From positions 1 to 52,495 of the forward strand of contig WTGB01000043.1 of NCBI GenBank assembly GCA_011523735.1: a DNA stretch of 52,495 bases, given 5' to 3'. Below, one piece after another: positions 7,733 to 17,243 of this stretch. The stretch's first letter is position 1. Every line of letters begins with the position of its first letter. Source of the DNA: Chloroflexota bacterium (GTDB lineage Bacteria; Chloroflexota; Anaerolineae; Aggregatilineales; Phototrophicaceae). The translations under genes were made by a program, and so were the position numbers. Below the pieces are notes generated by a model, which ran no database searches, had not been told where the DNA came from, and worked only from the letters and a program-made list of their open reading frames with translations.

Positions 7733-10243
7733 TCAGAGCTTTATTTTACCCACTGCCACTTCGCGCTCGAAGTGCTCCATAGTGCTCAGCACCGTGCCGC
7801 CTTCGCTCTTTCCCGTATCATAGTCATATACGATCAGAACGGCAGTTAACTCGCTCCCCCTAGGCAAGGCATGCTCTACTTGGTGCATGGATACGGGCTG
7901 GCGAACAATTGTATTGTCATATTGCAGAACCCGGTCGCCTTGCGCATCGAGTATCTGGATCGAAAAGCTAAATGTTTGATCCAACAACGTCATCCAAGAC
8001 AAATAAAAGGTAAGCTGTTCGGGTTCAACATCAAAAGCGAAGTTGATCAATCGGATGCCGTTGTCATACAGTATTTCCTCTCCTCCGTAGATCTCTACCG
8101 CATCACAGGGAATCTGCGGTCTGACGTAGAGATCGATTGTCCCGCTCTCTTCGTCGAGATAGCGCTGGCAAAATCTGTATTCCTTTGCGAACCAGTTGAC
8201 ATATATGCCTAGCTGCTGGAAGTCAGTCTGAAGCGGATTGTTGAGCAACCATATCGCGTCATTGACTGTGCTTATGGCATCCAGCTCGTGAAAAAGCTCA
8301 TTTGAACTCAGCGCGGCTGTTTCGCCGTTCTCGCCGATCGAAATGCTGACCAGGCTTTTTTGGTCGAATGTCGCCAGGGAGATGTATCGCAGATACCGCT
8401 CATCCGCTGGCAAGTCCCCTTGGAACCCCAGCACAGTTCCGTGCCGCTCATGGATTACCGATGGCAGAAGCAGCGTTTTGGCGGCACGCGCTTCCGACAT
8501 TTTCAGCGGTATGAGATTCCCAGGACAAGAGTCTTTGAAGGCGCCGATCCGATATATGTTTGCGTACTCATCGCTATATGCCGGATCAGCACCGATGAAA
8601 CTTGTCGCTATCATATTCGCATCACGCTGTCGCCGATGAAACACAACATGAGTGAAACCATCAGCTTCCAATTGACCAAGTGCCGTCAGATATTCGTCCT
8701 GGTTGTTGAAACCACATATCACGGGCCGATCGGCGTGCCAAGCGCTTAGAATTGGATTGGCGTAAATGTAGTCAAAGGCTGCATCAGGCGTTCGGCTGAT
8801 TGCGCCTTCCGCGCTCGGGTAACCGCTTAGCGCTTGATACAAGCCATATAGTTTGGCATCGTGCCGCCCCAGAGGCGCGTTGATAAGCCGGATATCATTG
8901 TCCTCTTCGCGCGCTAGCCAATCGAGAAAGGCAAATTGGTCCTGCCCGATCAGATTTTCCTCAATCGGGATATAATACTCGACCGCTACCACCCCAATCA
9001 GCAGCAGCACAAATACAGGACGTTTTGCCGCGGGGTAAATTTTTTGTAAAGCTTTGAGGCCCCAAGTCGCCAAAACAGCAAGCGGCAGCACCATTCCCAT
9101 TATGAAATGGTCGATCTCGTAGAATGACTGAAAAATTGTCGGAAACAATTGATTCAAATAGTGCTTAGGCATTGGGAAACCAGGATATCTTGTGCCATTG
9201 ACGATCAAGATCGAACCCAGGCTCAAAACAAAAAATAGCAGCAAGAGCCCTGACCAGGGCAGCATCCTTCGCCGCGAATCCCGGTGGAACAGTCCCATGC
9301 AGATTAGCGTTAGCGCTACTATTCCTGAGTATGCGGCTGTACTGATGCTTGTGTTCTCAGGTGGCGTGATGATGGACTTGAATATCGGCGCCGTAAAGCT
9401 GTTCCTGTAATTCACAAAATATGAAATGAGGTCGTGCTGTCGTTCCCTCCCGACAGCCCATGTCAGCGTCTCGTCTAGAGACTGTGAATCACTGATTAGA
9501 GGATAAAATCGCCACAGGCTCGACGCGCCGATTGTGAGAATCAGCACGGCAACCAAGCGCCAATACATGCCATCCCGCCATCTCTCCACCGCAAATGCCA
9601 GAATGCCCAAACCAAGTGTGATCACAATACACATGTATAGATACAGATTTGTCTCGCTAGTCAAGCCGACAAGTAGCCCCGAGACAATCAAGAATGTCCA
9701 TCGCTTCTCATTCACGCCACGGTGAAAGCAATACAAGACCAAAGGCAGTGCCAGCACGAACAGAAAAGGTGGACTGTGAAGATGGCTGAGCACATGTGGA
9801 CTGAAGCCAAATGCTATCGCTCCGAATAACGCCAGCCACCTCTCTTTGAACAAATACGACGTATACACATAAGCGGAAAGCGCATTGATCCAAATTATCA
9901 GCAGGAGTGATAGATTAAACGCGTTCGTGAGCGGCAAGAACGCCATAAGCGCATTAACGACTAGTATTTGCGGGAATAATAGTGGATGCGTGGCCAGTGA
10001 TACGCCTTCGGGGTAGAAGATCACATCGGTGAAATACCGATCGGCTTGCCCGGCTAAGACGAGCTTTCCATACCATATATCCCACAAGCCAGTATATATG
10101 TCTCGACTGTCGCCCGTCGGCAGCCAGAACACATCTGTCCGGAACACATAGATAATCGTCGGAAAACTAACCGCCAGCGTCAGGATCGTAATGACCAGGG
10201 CGGCATGCCAATGCTCAAGGTACTTGCGAGCCAACTGCTTCAT
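7733..10243 (-). CDS. Large polytopic GT-C/YfhO-like membrane protein with the shared C-terminal module
   Basis: 836 residues. The N-terminal ~430 contain about twelve hydrophobic segments. The first large loop carries GDSRDIYTGLWDIWYGK and FYPEGVS motifs typical of uncharacterised GT-C or YfhO-like proteins, a scaffold unlike the GT39-like neighbours. Residues ~430-600 form a soluble loop region. The last ~200 residues repeat the module of the neighbouring paralogues: DAIWLLNNP, FCQRYL, IPC, then ILYDNG and a beta-rich tail. The ATG at 10243 has GGAAAG upstream. Most likely it acts in exopolysaccharide or glycoprotein assembly at the outer face of the membrane; the reaction is not known. Confidence 0.7.
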   Translation of the reverse strand: MKQLARKYLEHWHAALVITILTLAVSFPTIIYVFRTDVFWLPTGDSRDIYTGLWDIWYGKLVLAGQADRYFTDVIFYPEGVSLATHPLLFPQILVVNALMAFLPLTNAFNLSLLLIIWINALSAYVYTSYLFKERWLALFGAIAFGFSPHVLSHLHSPPFLFVLALPLVLYCFHRGVNEKRWTFLIVSGLLVGLTSETNLYLYMCIVITLGLGILAFAVERWRDGMYWRLVAVLILTIGASSLWRFYPLISDSQSLDETLTWAVGRERQHDLISYFVNYRNSFTAPIFKSIITPPENTSISTAAYSGIVALTLICMGLFHRDSRRRMLPWSGLLLLFFVLSLGSILIVNGTRYPGFPMPKHYLNQLFPTIFQSFYEIDHFIMGMVLPLAVLATWGLKALQKIYPAAKRPVFVLLLIGVVAVEYYIPIEENLIGQDQFAFLDWLAREEDNDIRLINAPLGRHDAKLYGLYQALSGYPSAEGAISRTPDAAFDYIYANPILSAWHADRPVICGFNNQDEYLTALGQLEADGFTHVVFHRRQRDANMIATSFIGADPAYSDEYANIYRIGAFKDSCPGNLIPLKMSEARAAKTLLLPSVIHERHGTVLGFQGDLPADERYLRYISLATFDQKSLVSISIGENGETAALSSNELFHELDAISTVNDAIWLLNNPLQTDFQQLGIYVNWFAKEYRFCQRYLDEESGTIDLYVRPQIPCDAVEIYGGEEILYDNGIRLINFAFDVEPEQLTFYLSWMTLLDQTFSFSIQILDAQGDRVLQYDNTIVRQPVSMHQVEHALPRGSELTAVLIVYDYDTGKSEGGTVLSTMEHFEREVAVGKIKL

Positions 10244-10431
10244 ATTTGACTTTCCATTATGGTCCCGCGCTGCGCTAACTCTAGCAGATTCTGCTCAGCA
10301 GGCAACTTGACGCCATCTTCAATACCGCAAAGCAGCTTGCCCAAGCATCACTCCTCACTTATTCTATAATTCAGTTGTATGCCAAAGCGTCTGTCACCCG
10401 TTGCACATGTCTCAATCTTGGAGAATCCTGA

Positions 10432-12933
10432 ATGCCCGGAAACCCGTTACTGCGCATTTTCTTCATCAGCCTGCTAATACTTTCTGCCGCGCCAACCTTA
10501 GCCATCGGCGAAAAAGAAGGCGACGATGCGCCCGCCACTTCCGTCGCTGCCTCATCAGGCTCGGCTCAAGTCACCAATGAAGAAGGCGGTCCGGTCATCA
10601 TTACGGGCCAACTGAACTACACCAATGCTCTTTTCACCAGTGGCGTCGCCGAACCGCTCGTCATCCTGGAAGACCAGGCCGGCTTCATTGATCGAGACAA
10701 ATACTTCATCCTGCCGCCGGAATCACAAGTCCTCGCCCAGATCACCTCCGATTTCTTCACATCGCCCTTCTCCTACAGTCTCGCGCTGCCCCTCGAACCG
10801 GCCGGCAGCCTGCGCGATGTCGATAACGACGGCGAAGAAGATATTGGTCTGATGGTCTTCGCCATCGCCTACTGGACGAACTTGTTTGGTGATTCACTGC
10901 TGGAAAAATGCGATATGTACGGTGGCGGCTGGTCAACCGGCTATGCCTCCACGCGCGCCAGCCGCGACCCCGACACCCGCCTCGAAATCATCGGCGGCAA
11001 GTTCATCATTTACGCGCCAGAAGCCGGACAGGGCTTCCCCAGCGGCTTCGGCGAAGATGGCCTCCTTTTCACTGCGGACGACCCTATCATCACGGTTCCC
11101 CAGGGCTATTCAGTCGTCGATATGGACAGCGAGCCCTTCGTCTTCGATCGCGCCGCCCGTCCTGTCGTTGATCTCAACGAGCCCGCAGAAGCCGCCCTCA
11201 ATGACTTCTCCGCCCTCAGCTACAGCGAAGCCTTCAGGGCCATGGTCGATCTTTTCCGCCGAGAATACGCCTACACAGAACTCTATGAACTTGACTGGGA
11301 TGCGCTTGAAGCGACCTATGCGCCCCGCTTTGCCGAGGCCGAAGACGCCGAAGACGCCAAGGCCTATGCCCTCGCCATGCGCGACTTTATTTGGGAAATC
11401 CCCGATGGCCATGTCGGCATGCCCCTGTCGCATCTTAGCAATCTCTTCCGCGAAGAGACTGACGGCGGCTTGGGTATTTCGCTTTCCGAGTTGGAAGACG
11501 GACGCATCGTCGTCAGCTACGTGATCGATGGCAGCCCGGCCGCCAACGCTGGTATGCAGCTCGGCGCGGAAATCCTGGCTTGGGATGGCGGCAGTGTCCA
11601 GGAAGCCATGGACCGCGAATTCGTCTGGGCGCACCAGGCGCTCAGCACCGAACACACCCTGCGCCTGCAGCAGCTTCGTTATATCACACGCTTCTCCCTC
11701 GGCGCCGATGTCGAGATCACTTTCCGCAACCCGGAAAGCGAAGAAGAAGAGTCGGTCACGCTAACCACGATCAGCGAACGCGCCAGCTTTAACAATTCCT
11801 CCTTGTTCGCCGGCATTGAAGGTTGGGAACTGCCGCTCGAGTATGAGATTCTGCCCAGCGGCTACGGCTACGTCACCATCTATTCCTTCAGCGACAATGA
11901 ACGCCTCACCATTGAGCTTTGGGAGCGCATGATCGAAACGTTCAATGACGAAGAGGTCCCCGGCATCATAATCGACATGCGCCAAAACGGCGGCGGCAGC
12001 GGCTACCTCGCCGATCAACTCGGCGCCTACTTCTTCAACGAAGAGCATATCCTCGGTTACTCCAGTTCCTACAACGAAGCCGCGGGCGAATTCTATCTCG
12101 ATCCGCGCTCCGAGGACCGCTTTTGCTTGCCCGACGACGTAGAGCATCCGCGTTACGCGGGCGAAATCGCGGTCATCATCGCGCCCGGCTGCTTCAGCGC
12201 CTGCGAATTCTTCTCCTACAATCTCACTATAGACGATCGCGCTGCTATCATCGGCCACTATCCCACCGGTGGCTTGGGCGGCGGCATTGATGACTTCCTC
12301 ATGCCGGAAGATATGACCATCCGCTTCACCGTGATACGCGCCCTCGATGCCGATAAGAACATTCATATCGAAGCCCAAGGCCTCCCCCCGACCGTGCTTG
12401 TGCCGGTCACCCTGGAAAGCCTTACCAGCAGTTCCGATCCACTACTGGAAGCGGCTGAGGAACACTTGACCAATATCATCCTCGGCGAACTCATCGACGG
12501 TGGGGAATTGTCCCTCGGCATCGGCAGCACCGAAGTCCAAGCCAACGGCATGGTCGGCCCCGATCAGCGCGTCCGCTATCGCGTCACCCTGCCCGCCAAC
12601 CGCACGGTCAGCGTTTATCTGAGCGGCGCCGACGGCACAGTCGATACCGTGCTGGGCATTTACGATCGGGAGGGCAAGCAACTCCTGGGCGAAAACGACG
12701 ATGCCGACGAAGACAGCCGCAGCTCGGCCTGGACTGATCTGGCAATCGGCGCAAATGCTGGCGCATTCCTGTTCGAAGTCCGCATCAAAAACATCAACGA
12801 GATTCAGCCCTTCACGCTGAAAGTAGTCGGTATCGAGCCGGAAGACGACGCCGATTCAGAAGAGGAAGCGTCGGCCTCCGCTGAAGACGCCGATGAACCG
12901 GACGAAGAAGAGGACGACTCCGAAGACGAATAA
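10432..12933 (+). CDS. Secreted S41-family (tricorn/IRBP-like) serine peptidase with PDZ and PPC-like domains
   Basis: 833 residues. A signal peptide spans 1-24 (ends TLAIG). A ~230-residue N-terminal part of unknown fold is followed by the S41 core: helical segment ~255-320, DGHVG with H327, a PDZ-like region ~345-400 (GGLGISLSEL, DGSPAANAGMQLG), and the catalytic core with IIDMRQNGGGSG and nucleophile S589 in GCFSACE. The lysine of CtpA-type enzymes (TFGKG) is replaced by a PTGGLGGG loop, so a Ser-His-Glu mechanism as in tricorn/IRBP-like members is more likely than a Ser-Lys dyad. Residues ~690-795 look like a prepeptidase C-terminal beta domain. The last ~35 residues are almost only D, E, S and A. 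A TTGGAG site precedes the ATG. Probably degrades extracellular proteins. Confidence 0.85.
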   Translation: MPGNPLLRIFFISLLILSAAPTLAIGEKEGDDAPATSVAASSGSAQVTNEEGGPVIITGQLNYTNALFTSGVAEPLVILEDQAGFIDRDKYFILPPESQVLAQITSDFFTSPFSYSLALPLEPAGSLRDVDNDGEEDIGLMVFAIAYWTNLFGDSLLEKCDMYGGGWSTGYASTRASRDPDTRLEIIGGKFIIYAPEAGQGFPSGFGEDGLLFTADDPIITVPQGYSVVDMDSEPFVFDRAARPVVDLNEPAEAALNDFSALSYSEAFRAMVDLFRREYAYTELYELDWDALEATYAPRFAEAEDAEDAKAYALAMRDFIWEIPDGHVGMPLSHLSNLFREETDGGLGISLSELEDGRIVVSYVIDGSPAANAGMQLGAEILAWDGGSVQEAMDREFVWAHQALSTEHTLRLQQLRYITRFSLGADVEITFRNPESEEEESVTLTTISERASFNNSSLFAGIEGWELPLEYEILPSGYGYVTIYSFSDNERLTIELWERMIETFNDEEVPGIIIDMRQNGGGSGYLADQLGAYFFNEEHILGYSSSYNEAAGEFYLDPRSEDRFCLPDDVEHPRYAGEIAVIIAPGCFSACEFFSYNLTIDDRAAIIGHYPTGGLGGGIDDFLMPEDMTIRFTVIRALDADKNIHIEAQGLPPTVLVPVTLESLTSSSDPLLEAAEEHLTNIILGELIDGGELSLGIGSTEVQANGMVGPDQRVRYRVTLPANRTVSVYLSGADGTVDTVLGIYDREGKQLLGENDDADEDSRSSAWTDLAIGANAGAFLFEVRIKNINEIQPFTLKVVGIEPEDDADSEEEASASAEDADEPDEEEDDSEDE

Positions 12934-13011
12934 ACGCATTCGCCCGTACGGAACATGGCCCTATCTGCCGGGGCGATACTTGTGTCCCTCTCTCGCGCCA
13001 TCTCTAAATAT

Positions 13012-14220
13012 CTAGTCCCACTCTCGTTCGTCGACGATCTTCCGCGCGTTCGGGTCGATGCTGCTGGCGGGCACGATATTCACCGTGTCGATGCGCAAAC
13101 GTACCGCCTGCTGCGCCAACGCGCTCAACCTCTCACCAATACCTTCAGCGGACGCCCCTTGATTCAATTCCATATTCACCGTCACCACATCGCGATTCTC
13201 CGGCCGTGTGATGAACACCTGAATGTCTTTGATCTCCGGGAACTGCATCACCGCATAAGCCAGTTGATTGGGATGCAGGAACATGCCTCGTACTTTGATC
13301 GCATCGCCGCTGCGCCCAAACAGCCCAAGCAATTGCTGACCCTCGCACGGCGGAGCCGGTTGCGGCGCCAAAGCGCCCAGGTCGCCTGTCCCGAAGCGAA
13401 TCAGCGGATAGGCTTTGTTTAGCGTTGTCGCTACGATTTCGCCAGTTTCACCGTCCGGCAAAGGCGCGCCCGTCTCCGGATCACAGATTTGCAAATATAC
13501 GCTCGGCATGATGCAGAAGCCTTGCAGGCCTTCACGCGTGTAACCGATGAGGCCCAGATCAGCCGTGCCATAGGCCGAAGTTGTCTTCATGCCATATTCG
13601 CCTTCGAAGCGCTCTCGCTGGCTTGGCGTATAAGGCTCGGCTGAAAACAGCGCCTTCTTCAGCGGTACGACGCCGGCGACCATGCCCATCTCCGCCGCCT
13701 TGTCCAAAAGCGTCATCAGATAACTCGGTTGGCCGACGAAGCCGGTCGCGCCCAGCGCCATCATCATCATGATCTGCAGCTCGGTATTGCCCGGTCCGGT
13801 CGGGATCACCGTGGCGCCACAGGCGCGGATGGCCTCGTCCAGCAGTATACCCGCCGGCGTCAAATGGTACATGAAGGTATTGAGCACACGGTCGTCCCGC
13901 CCGATGCCGATATAGCGGAAGGGCGCCAGTTGCGCTTCCGGCTCTTCCGGCGGCGGCTGTGGATCATAAATCGGACCGGGCGAAATATATATCCGCGGCA
14001 AATCGGCCGGATCAATCGTCAGGAAACCGCCAAAAGGCGGATTCTCCCGATGGATCTCCACCAGCGCATCCTTGCTCAGCACTGGTATCCTGGTGAGATC
14101 GTCCGCGCCATTGATGTCAGCCGGCGCGACCCCCGCCTCATCCAGCAGTTGGCGTATCGCCGGGGCATGAACATAGGCCTCTTGCACCAGCTTGCTGATG
14201 CGTCGATCCAAATCTGTCAC
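13012..14220 (-). CDS. PaaK-like AMP-forming CoA ligase (phenylacetate-CoA ligase family)
   Basis: 402-residue member of the ANL superfamily. It shows the PaaK-type adenylation region (TSAYGTADLG), DGETGEIV, the RFGTGDLG hinge and GRSGDAIKVRGM followed by the compact C-terminal domain with FITRPENRD. PaaK proteins usually have ~430 residues and an N-terminal glycine-rich P-loop of the SSGTTG type. At that place this protein reads YISPGPIYDPQ, so the phosphate-binding loop is degenerate and activity is uncertain. It starts at GTG with GAGGAGAG upstream. It is the last gene of the liv-type operon but lies 590 bases behind livF. It is expected to activate an aryl or acyl acid to its CoA thioester. 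Confidence 0.75.
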   Translation of the reverse strand: MTDLDRRISKLVQEAYVHAPAIRQLLDEAGVAPADINGADDLTRIPVLSKDALVEIHRENPPFGGFLTIDPADLPRIYISPGPIYDPQPPPEEPEAQLAPFRYIGIGRDDRVLNTFMYHLTPAGILLDEAIRACGATVIPTGPGNTELQIMMMMALGATGFVGQPSYLMTLLDKAAEMGMVAGVVPLKKALFSAEPYTPSQRERFEGEYGMKTTSAYGTADLGLIGYTREGLQGFCIMPSVYLQICDPETGAPLPDGETGEIVATTLNKAYPLIRFGTGDLGALAPQPAPPCEGQQLLGLFGRSGDAIKVRGMFLHPNQLAYAVMQFPEIKDIQVFITRPENRDVVTVNMELNQGASAEGIGERLSALAQQAVRLRIDTVNIVPASSIDPNARKIVDEREWD

Positions 14221-14812
14221 TTTATCTCTCCTCGATTTGCAGTTGATCCAATGAGTCCCGCCTGGTCGACGAGCAAAGCAACATGGCGTCTAAGAGAGGT
14301 GTCGCGGTAAATGCGGGCGCCAATTGGGAAAATCCGTAGCGTAGCCGGAATTTTCTCGGAAAGGGAAATATTTTTTGTCCGACAAATCCGACTGTATTTG
14401 ATTGACTCCTTGAGCGTGAAGCGGACAGCGCGAGCCAAGAAAGCTCAGGTCGGGCAAGCGGGGAAATTATCGATAATCGTTTATTGATAGGCGGAAAACT
14501 TTTTTCTCTCATAAAACGAGCGTTTATTGATAATCCTTGGCAGCACGCGGACGCATGACCGCAGGCGACGGAAAAACTTTTTTGGCCATCTGGCCATCTG
14601 GCGGATGCATACGTTGGGGCGCAGCGCCGATCTTGGGCGAAATCCAATGTGGTCATGGGATCAGGATAGCAGGTTTCGGCGGTGAATAGGCGACTAAATG
14701 TTCACATATAGGGGTATTTTACCGCCAATGGTGCTGAGGGCAGCGAGTAAGAGGTTTGTGGGCGACTCACCGGCTCGCCCCTACAAGCCGCTAGAGAGAG
14801 GCGATGCGACGC
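14221..14812. other. 590-base intergenic region with direct repeats, between livF and the PaaK-like gene
   Basis: No gene is seen. The region contains two copies each of CGTTTATTGATA (14478-14489, 14521-14532) and CGGAAAA(A)CTTTTTT (14492-14505, 14569-14583), a tandem GGCCATCT pair (14584-14599), and one copy of the dispersed GGGCGA palindrome at 14760. It is upstream of the PaaK-like gene, so the repeats may bind a regulator of that gene. Confidence 0.45.
14760..14786 (+). repeat. Dispersed palindromic repeat, copy 1
   Basis: GGGCGA and TCGCCC arms around CTCACCGGC, followed by the constant CTACA tail. Confidence 0.75.
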
Positions 14813-15649
14813 CTAGCCCAGCCAGCGCTTGCGCCGCTTGTAATGTTTCACCTCGCGATAATTCTTGCGCCCGCCCGCTTGGTTCAAGCCCAGATAGAAT
14901 TCCTTGATATCTTCATTCTCCCGCATTTGCTCGGCAGGTCCATCCAGCACGATCCGCCCGTTCTCCATCACATAGGCGTAGTCAGCCAGTTCCAGCGCGG
15001 CGCGGGCATTCTGCTCCACGATCAAGACGGATACGCCCTCTTGCCGATTGATTTCGTGGATGATCTCGAAAATCTGATGCACCAGCAAGGGCGCCAAGCC
15101 CAGCGATGGCTCATCCAACATCAATATCTGCGGATGCGCCATCATCGCCCGGCCTATGACCAGCATCTGCCCTTCGCCGCCTGACAAGTACCCACTGACC
15201 CGCTTCGACAATTTGGCCAGCGCCGGAAAATAATGATAAACTCGTTCCAGGTCGTCGCGGATATGCCGGCCGCCTTCATAGACCATGCCGCCGACGCGCA
15301 GGTTCTCCTCTACCGTCAGATGGCGAAATAGCAGCCGCCCCTCGATCACCTGCACCAGCCCCTTGCGCACGACATCCTCGGCGCTCAAGCCATCCAGCCG
15401 CTCCTCGCCCCACAGGATCTGCCCCCGCGTCACCTCGCCCAGTTCCGCCTTGAGCAAGCCGCTGATCGCCTTGAGCGTGGTCGACTTGCCTGCGCCGTTC
15501 GGTCCCAGCAACGAAACGACCTTGCCCGGCGCCACCTCCAGCGTGATGCCGCGCAGCACCAAAATCACGCTGTTATAGACCACCTCGACGTTGTTGACTG
15601 ACAATGTCGAGGTGGTGGTCAGTTTTTGATGTCTTTCCACGACAGCCAT
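14813..15649 (-). CDS. livF: LivF-type ABC transporter ATP-binding protein
   Basis: One of two ATPases of a branched-chain amino acid type (HAAT family) importer. Walker A is at residues 49-57 (GPNGAGKST), the signature is LSGGEGQML, Walker B is ILMLDEPSLGLAP, and the switch histidine is replaced in VEQNARAALELADYAYVMENG, as is normal for LivF. The extra ~25 C-terminal residues are very basic (KHYKRRKRWLG), beyond the usual LivF end. 278 residues is longer than typical LivF (~235), also because of a ~15-residue N-terminal extension. It lies downstream of the binding-protein gene, with two palindromic repeats in the gap. Confidence 0.93.
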   Translation of the reverse strand: MAVVERHQKLTTTSTLSVNNVEVVYNSVILVLRGITLEVAPGKVVSLLGPNGAGKSTTLKAISGLLKAELGEVTRGQILWGEERLDGLSAEDVVRKGLVQVIEGRLLFRHLTVEENLRVGGMVYEGGRHIRDDLERVYHYFPALAKLSKRVSGYLSGGEGQMLVIGRAMMAHPQILMLDEPSLGLAPLLVHQIFEIIHEINRQEGVSVLIVEQNARAALELADYAYVMENGRIVLDGPAEQMRENEDIKEFYLGLNQAGGRKNYREVKHYKRRKRWLG

Positions 15650-15679
15650 AGCGTATTTTCGGGCGCGCCTTAGCCCCTC

Positions 15680-15708
15680 GGCGAGCGATTCACCGGTTAG
15701 CCCTACAT
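15680..15708 (+). repeat. Dispersed palindromic repeat, copy 2 (degenerate)
   Basis: Contains GCGAGCGATTCACCGGT followed by TAGCCCTACA. It matches the consensus with a damaged left arm, and lies 17 bases before the next copy. Confidence 0.55.
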
Positions 15709-15724
15709 AGAATTGCGCATTTGT

Positions 15725-15746
15725 GGGCGACCGAATCGCCCCTACA
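15725..15746 (+). repeat. Dispersed palindromic repeat, copy 3
   Basis: GGGCGA-CCGAA-TCGCCC followed by CTACA. The flanks of copies 2 and 3 resemble each other (CTACATRGATTGCG), which suggests a tandem duplication. Confidence 0.75.
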
Positions 15747-15773
15747 TGGATTGCGTATTGGCGGGCGGGAAAG

Positions 15774-17147
15774 CTATTGACCTCTTAGCTGCGGCACTGG
15801 CATGAAGTCGGTCAAGGGCACCACAATCGGCACAAACATCTTGCCGGTCGGTCCATCTACCAGCAGCGCATCGCCCGGTCCACTCGCCGGACCCGTCATC
15901 GTCGCGTTCGCGTACTTCAAAACTGCAATGCGATTCTGTGTCGCATCGCGCATGCCTTCTTCGAATCGGTGATGCAACAAGCCGCCCAGTATCGCATAGT
16001 CCATGCTTTCGACCGTCTCGCGGATGTCGGGGCCGGTGACCGCATCCAGGCTGCCGACCCGGTTGACCGTCTGGATGTAGGTCTCAATGATGGAATCAAC
16101 CACGCCCCAGGATAGCAAATAGGCGATGTTCTGTTCGGTGGGACCGCGTTCGTTTATTGTGAACTGCTGATAAACGAACTGTACCGCCGGGTGACTCAGT
16201 TCCGTCCACCAGAGGAAGGGCATTGAGCCAAACATGCCATCCACCGACGGCAGGCCATTGGGCTTCAATACGCGCTGCCCGAGTAAGCCGACCGTAGTAT
16301 CCATCACCCAGTTGACGCCGGCCAGTTTGATGTCTTCTTCCAGGCCCAGGTCCACCAGGGTACCGGCGATCAGGGCGGGACCGGTCGCCAGCGAATTCGT
16401 ATACAAAATGTTGGCGCCGCCATCGATGGCGTTCTGCACCTGCGTCAGAATATCGGTATCGGTCGGCAGGAAGAATTGCGGTTCCGCCAGCACCTCAACA
16501 CCGAGACCCCCGCAGTATTCCCGCGCGGCTGGCTCCGTGCCCGCCCGTCCAAAGGCGTTCGGCCAGGTGACGAATCCGATAACCGGATCGGGGAAGACCT
16601 CGGGGCTGGCGGCGACGAACTGACAGAAGAAGCCGAACTGATTGATGTAGAGCGGATTGCTGGCGTAGAGCCAACCGGGCGTCTGGCCGTCTTCGCCGTA
16701 GAGGCTCTCGATCGAGCCGGCCGAAATGTACGAGACGATTTCGTCTTCCGCCAATTGTTCACGCAGCAATTCGCCATCATCGGAACTATAGAGCAGTAGG
16801 AGATCAAGCTCGTCGCGGTAAGCGCTGGTGAAGCGGTCGTAGGCGCTCTGCGCCGCTTCTCGACTGCCGCCCGTATCTTCATAGATCTGCCCCAACTCCG
16901 CGCCACAGACGCCACCGCGGCCGTTCCAGTAATTTACCGCATCGGTCACCGCGGAGACCACGGGTTGGGTAATGAAGGCATAGGGTCCGCTCAGGTCGCC
17001 AAAGTGAAAGATGTTGATGGTCTCACCGGTCAAATCGACTCCGCACTCGGTCAAATCCGAGGGATAATCCACCATCTCCTGCGCCAGGCTTGGCAGGGCG
17101 CCCCCAAGCAAGAACAGAAGAACCAGCAGGATGCACAGCTTTTTCAT
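15774..17147 (-). CDS. livK: LivK-type periplasmic/extracellular substrate-binding protein
   Basis: Substrate-binding component of the ABC importer, type I periplasmic binding fold (Peripla_BP_6). The start is set at MKKLCILLVL (17147), preceded by AAAGGAG; a longer frame to 17243 has no such site. A signal peptide covers residues 1-23 (ends SLAQ). The body begins TINIFHFGDLSGPYA, the usual opening of LivK-like proteins, and contains the GGRGGVCG-like (NGRGGVCG) motif and a disulphide-like cysteine pair (TECGVDL and GVCG). The ligand may be an amino acid, urea, or a carboxylic acid. The CoA ligases in the same operon favour an acid. Confidence 0.9.
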   Translation of the reverse strand: MKKLCILLVLLFLLGGALPSLAQEMVDYPSDLTECGVDLTGETINIFHFGDLSGPYAFITQPVVSAVTDAVNYWNGRGGVCGAELGQIYEDTGGSREAAQSAYDRFTSAYRDELDLLLLYSSDDGELLREQLAEDEIVSYISAGSIESLYGEDGQTPGWLYASNPLYINQFGFFCQFVAASPEVFPDPVIGFVTWPNAFGRAGTEPAAREYCGGLGVEVLAEPQFFLPTDTDILTQVQNAIDGGANILYTNSLATGPALIAGTLVDLGLEEDIKLAGVNWVMDTTVGLLGQRVLKPNGLPSVDGMFGSMPFLWWTELSHPAVQFVYQQFTINERGPTEQNIAYLLSWGVVDSIIETYIQTVNRVGSLDAVTGPDIRETVESMDYAILGGLLHHRFEEGMRDATQNRIAVLKYANATMTGPASGPGDALLVDGPTGKMFVPIVVPLTDFMPVPQLRGQ

Positions 17148-17243
17148 GATCTTACGCTCCTTTGTCCAATCACCGTAAGTCTCGTCGAGAATCGAGTTGC
17201 TACGCGTTTCACTTAGCTTATGACAAAGCAGCGCATTAAGCAA

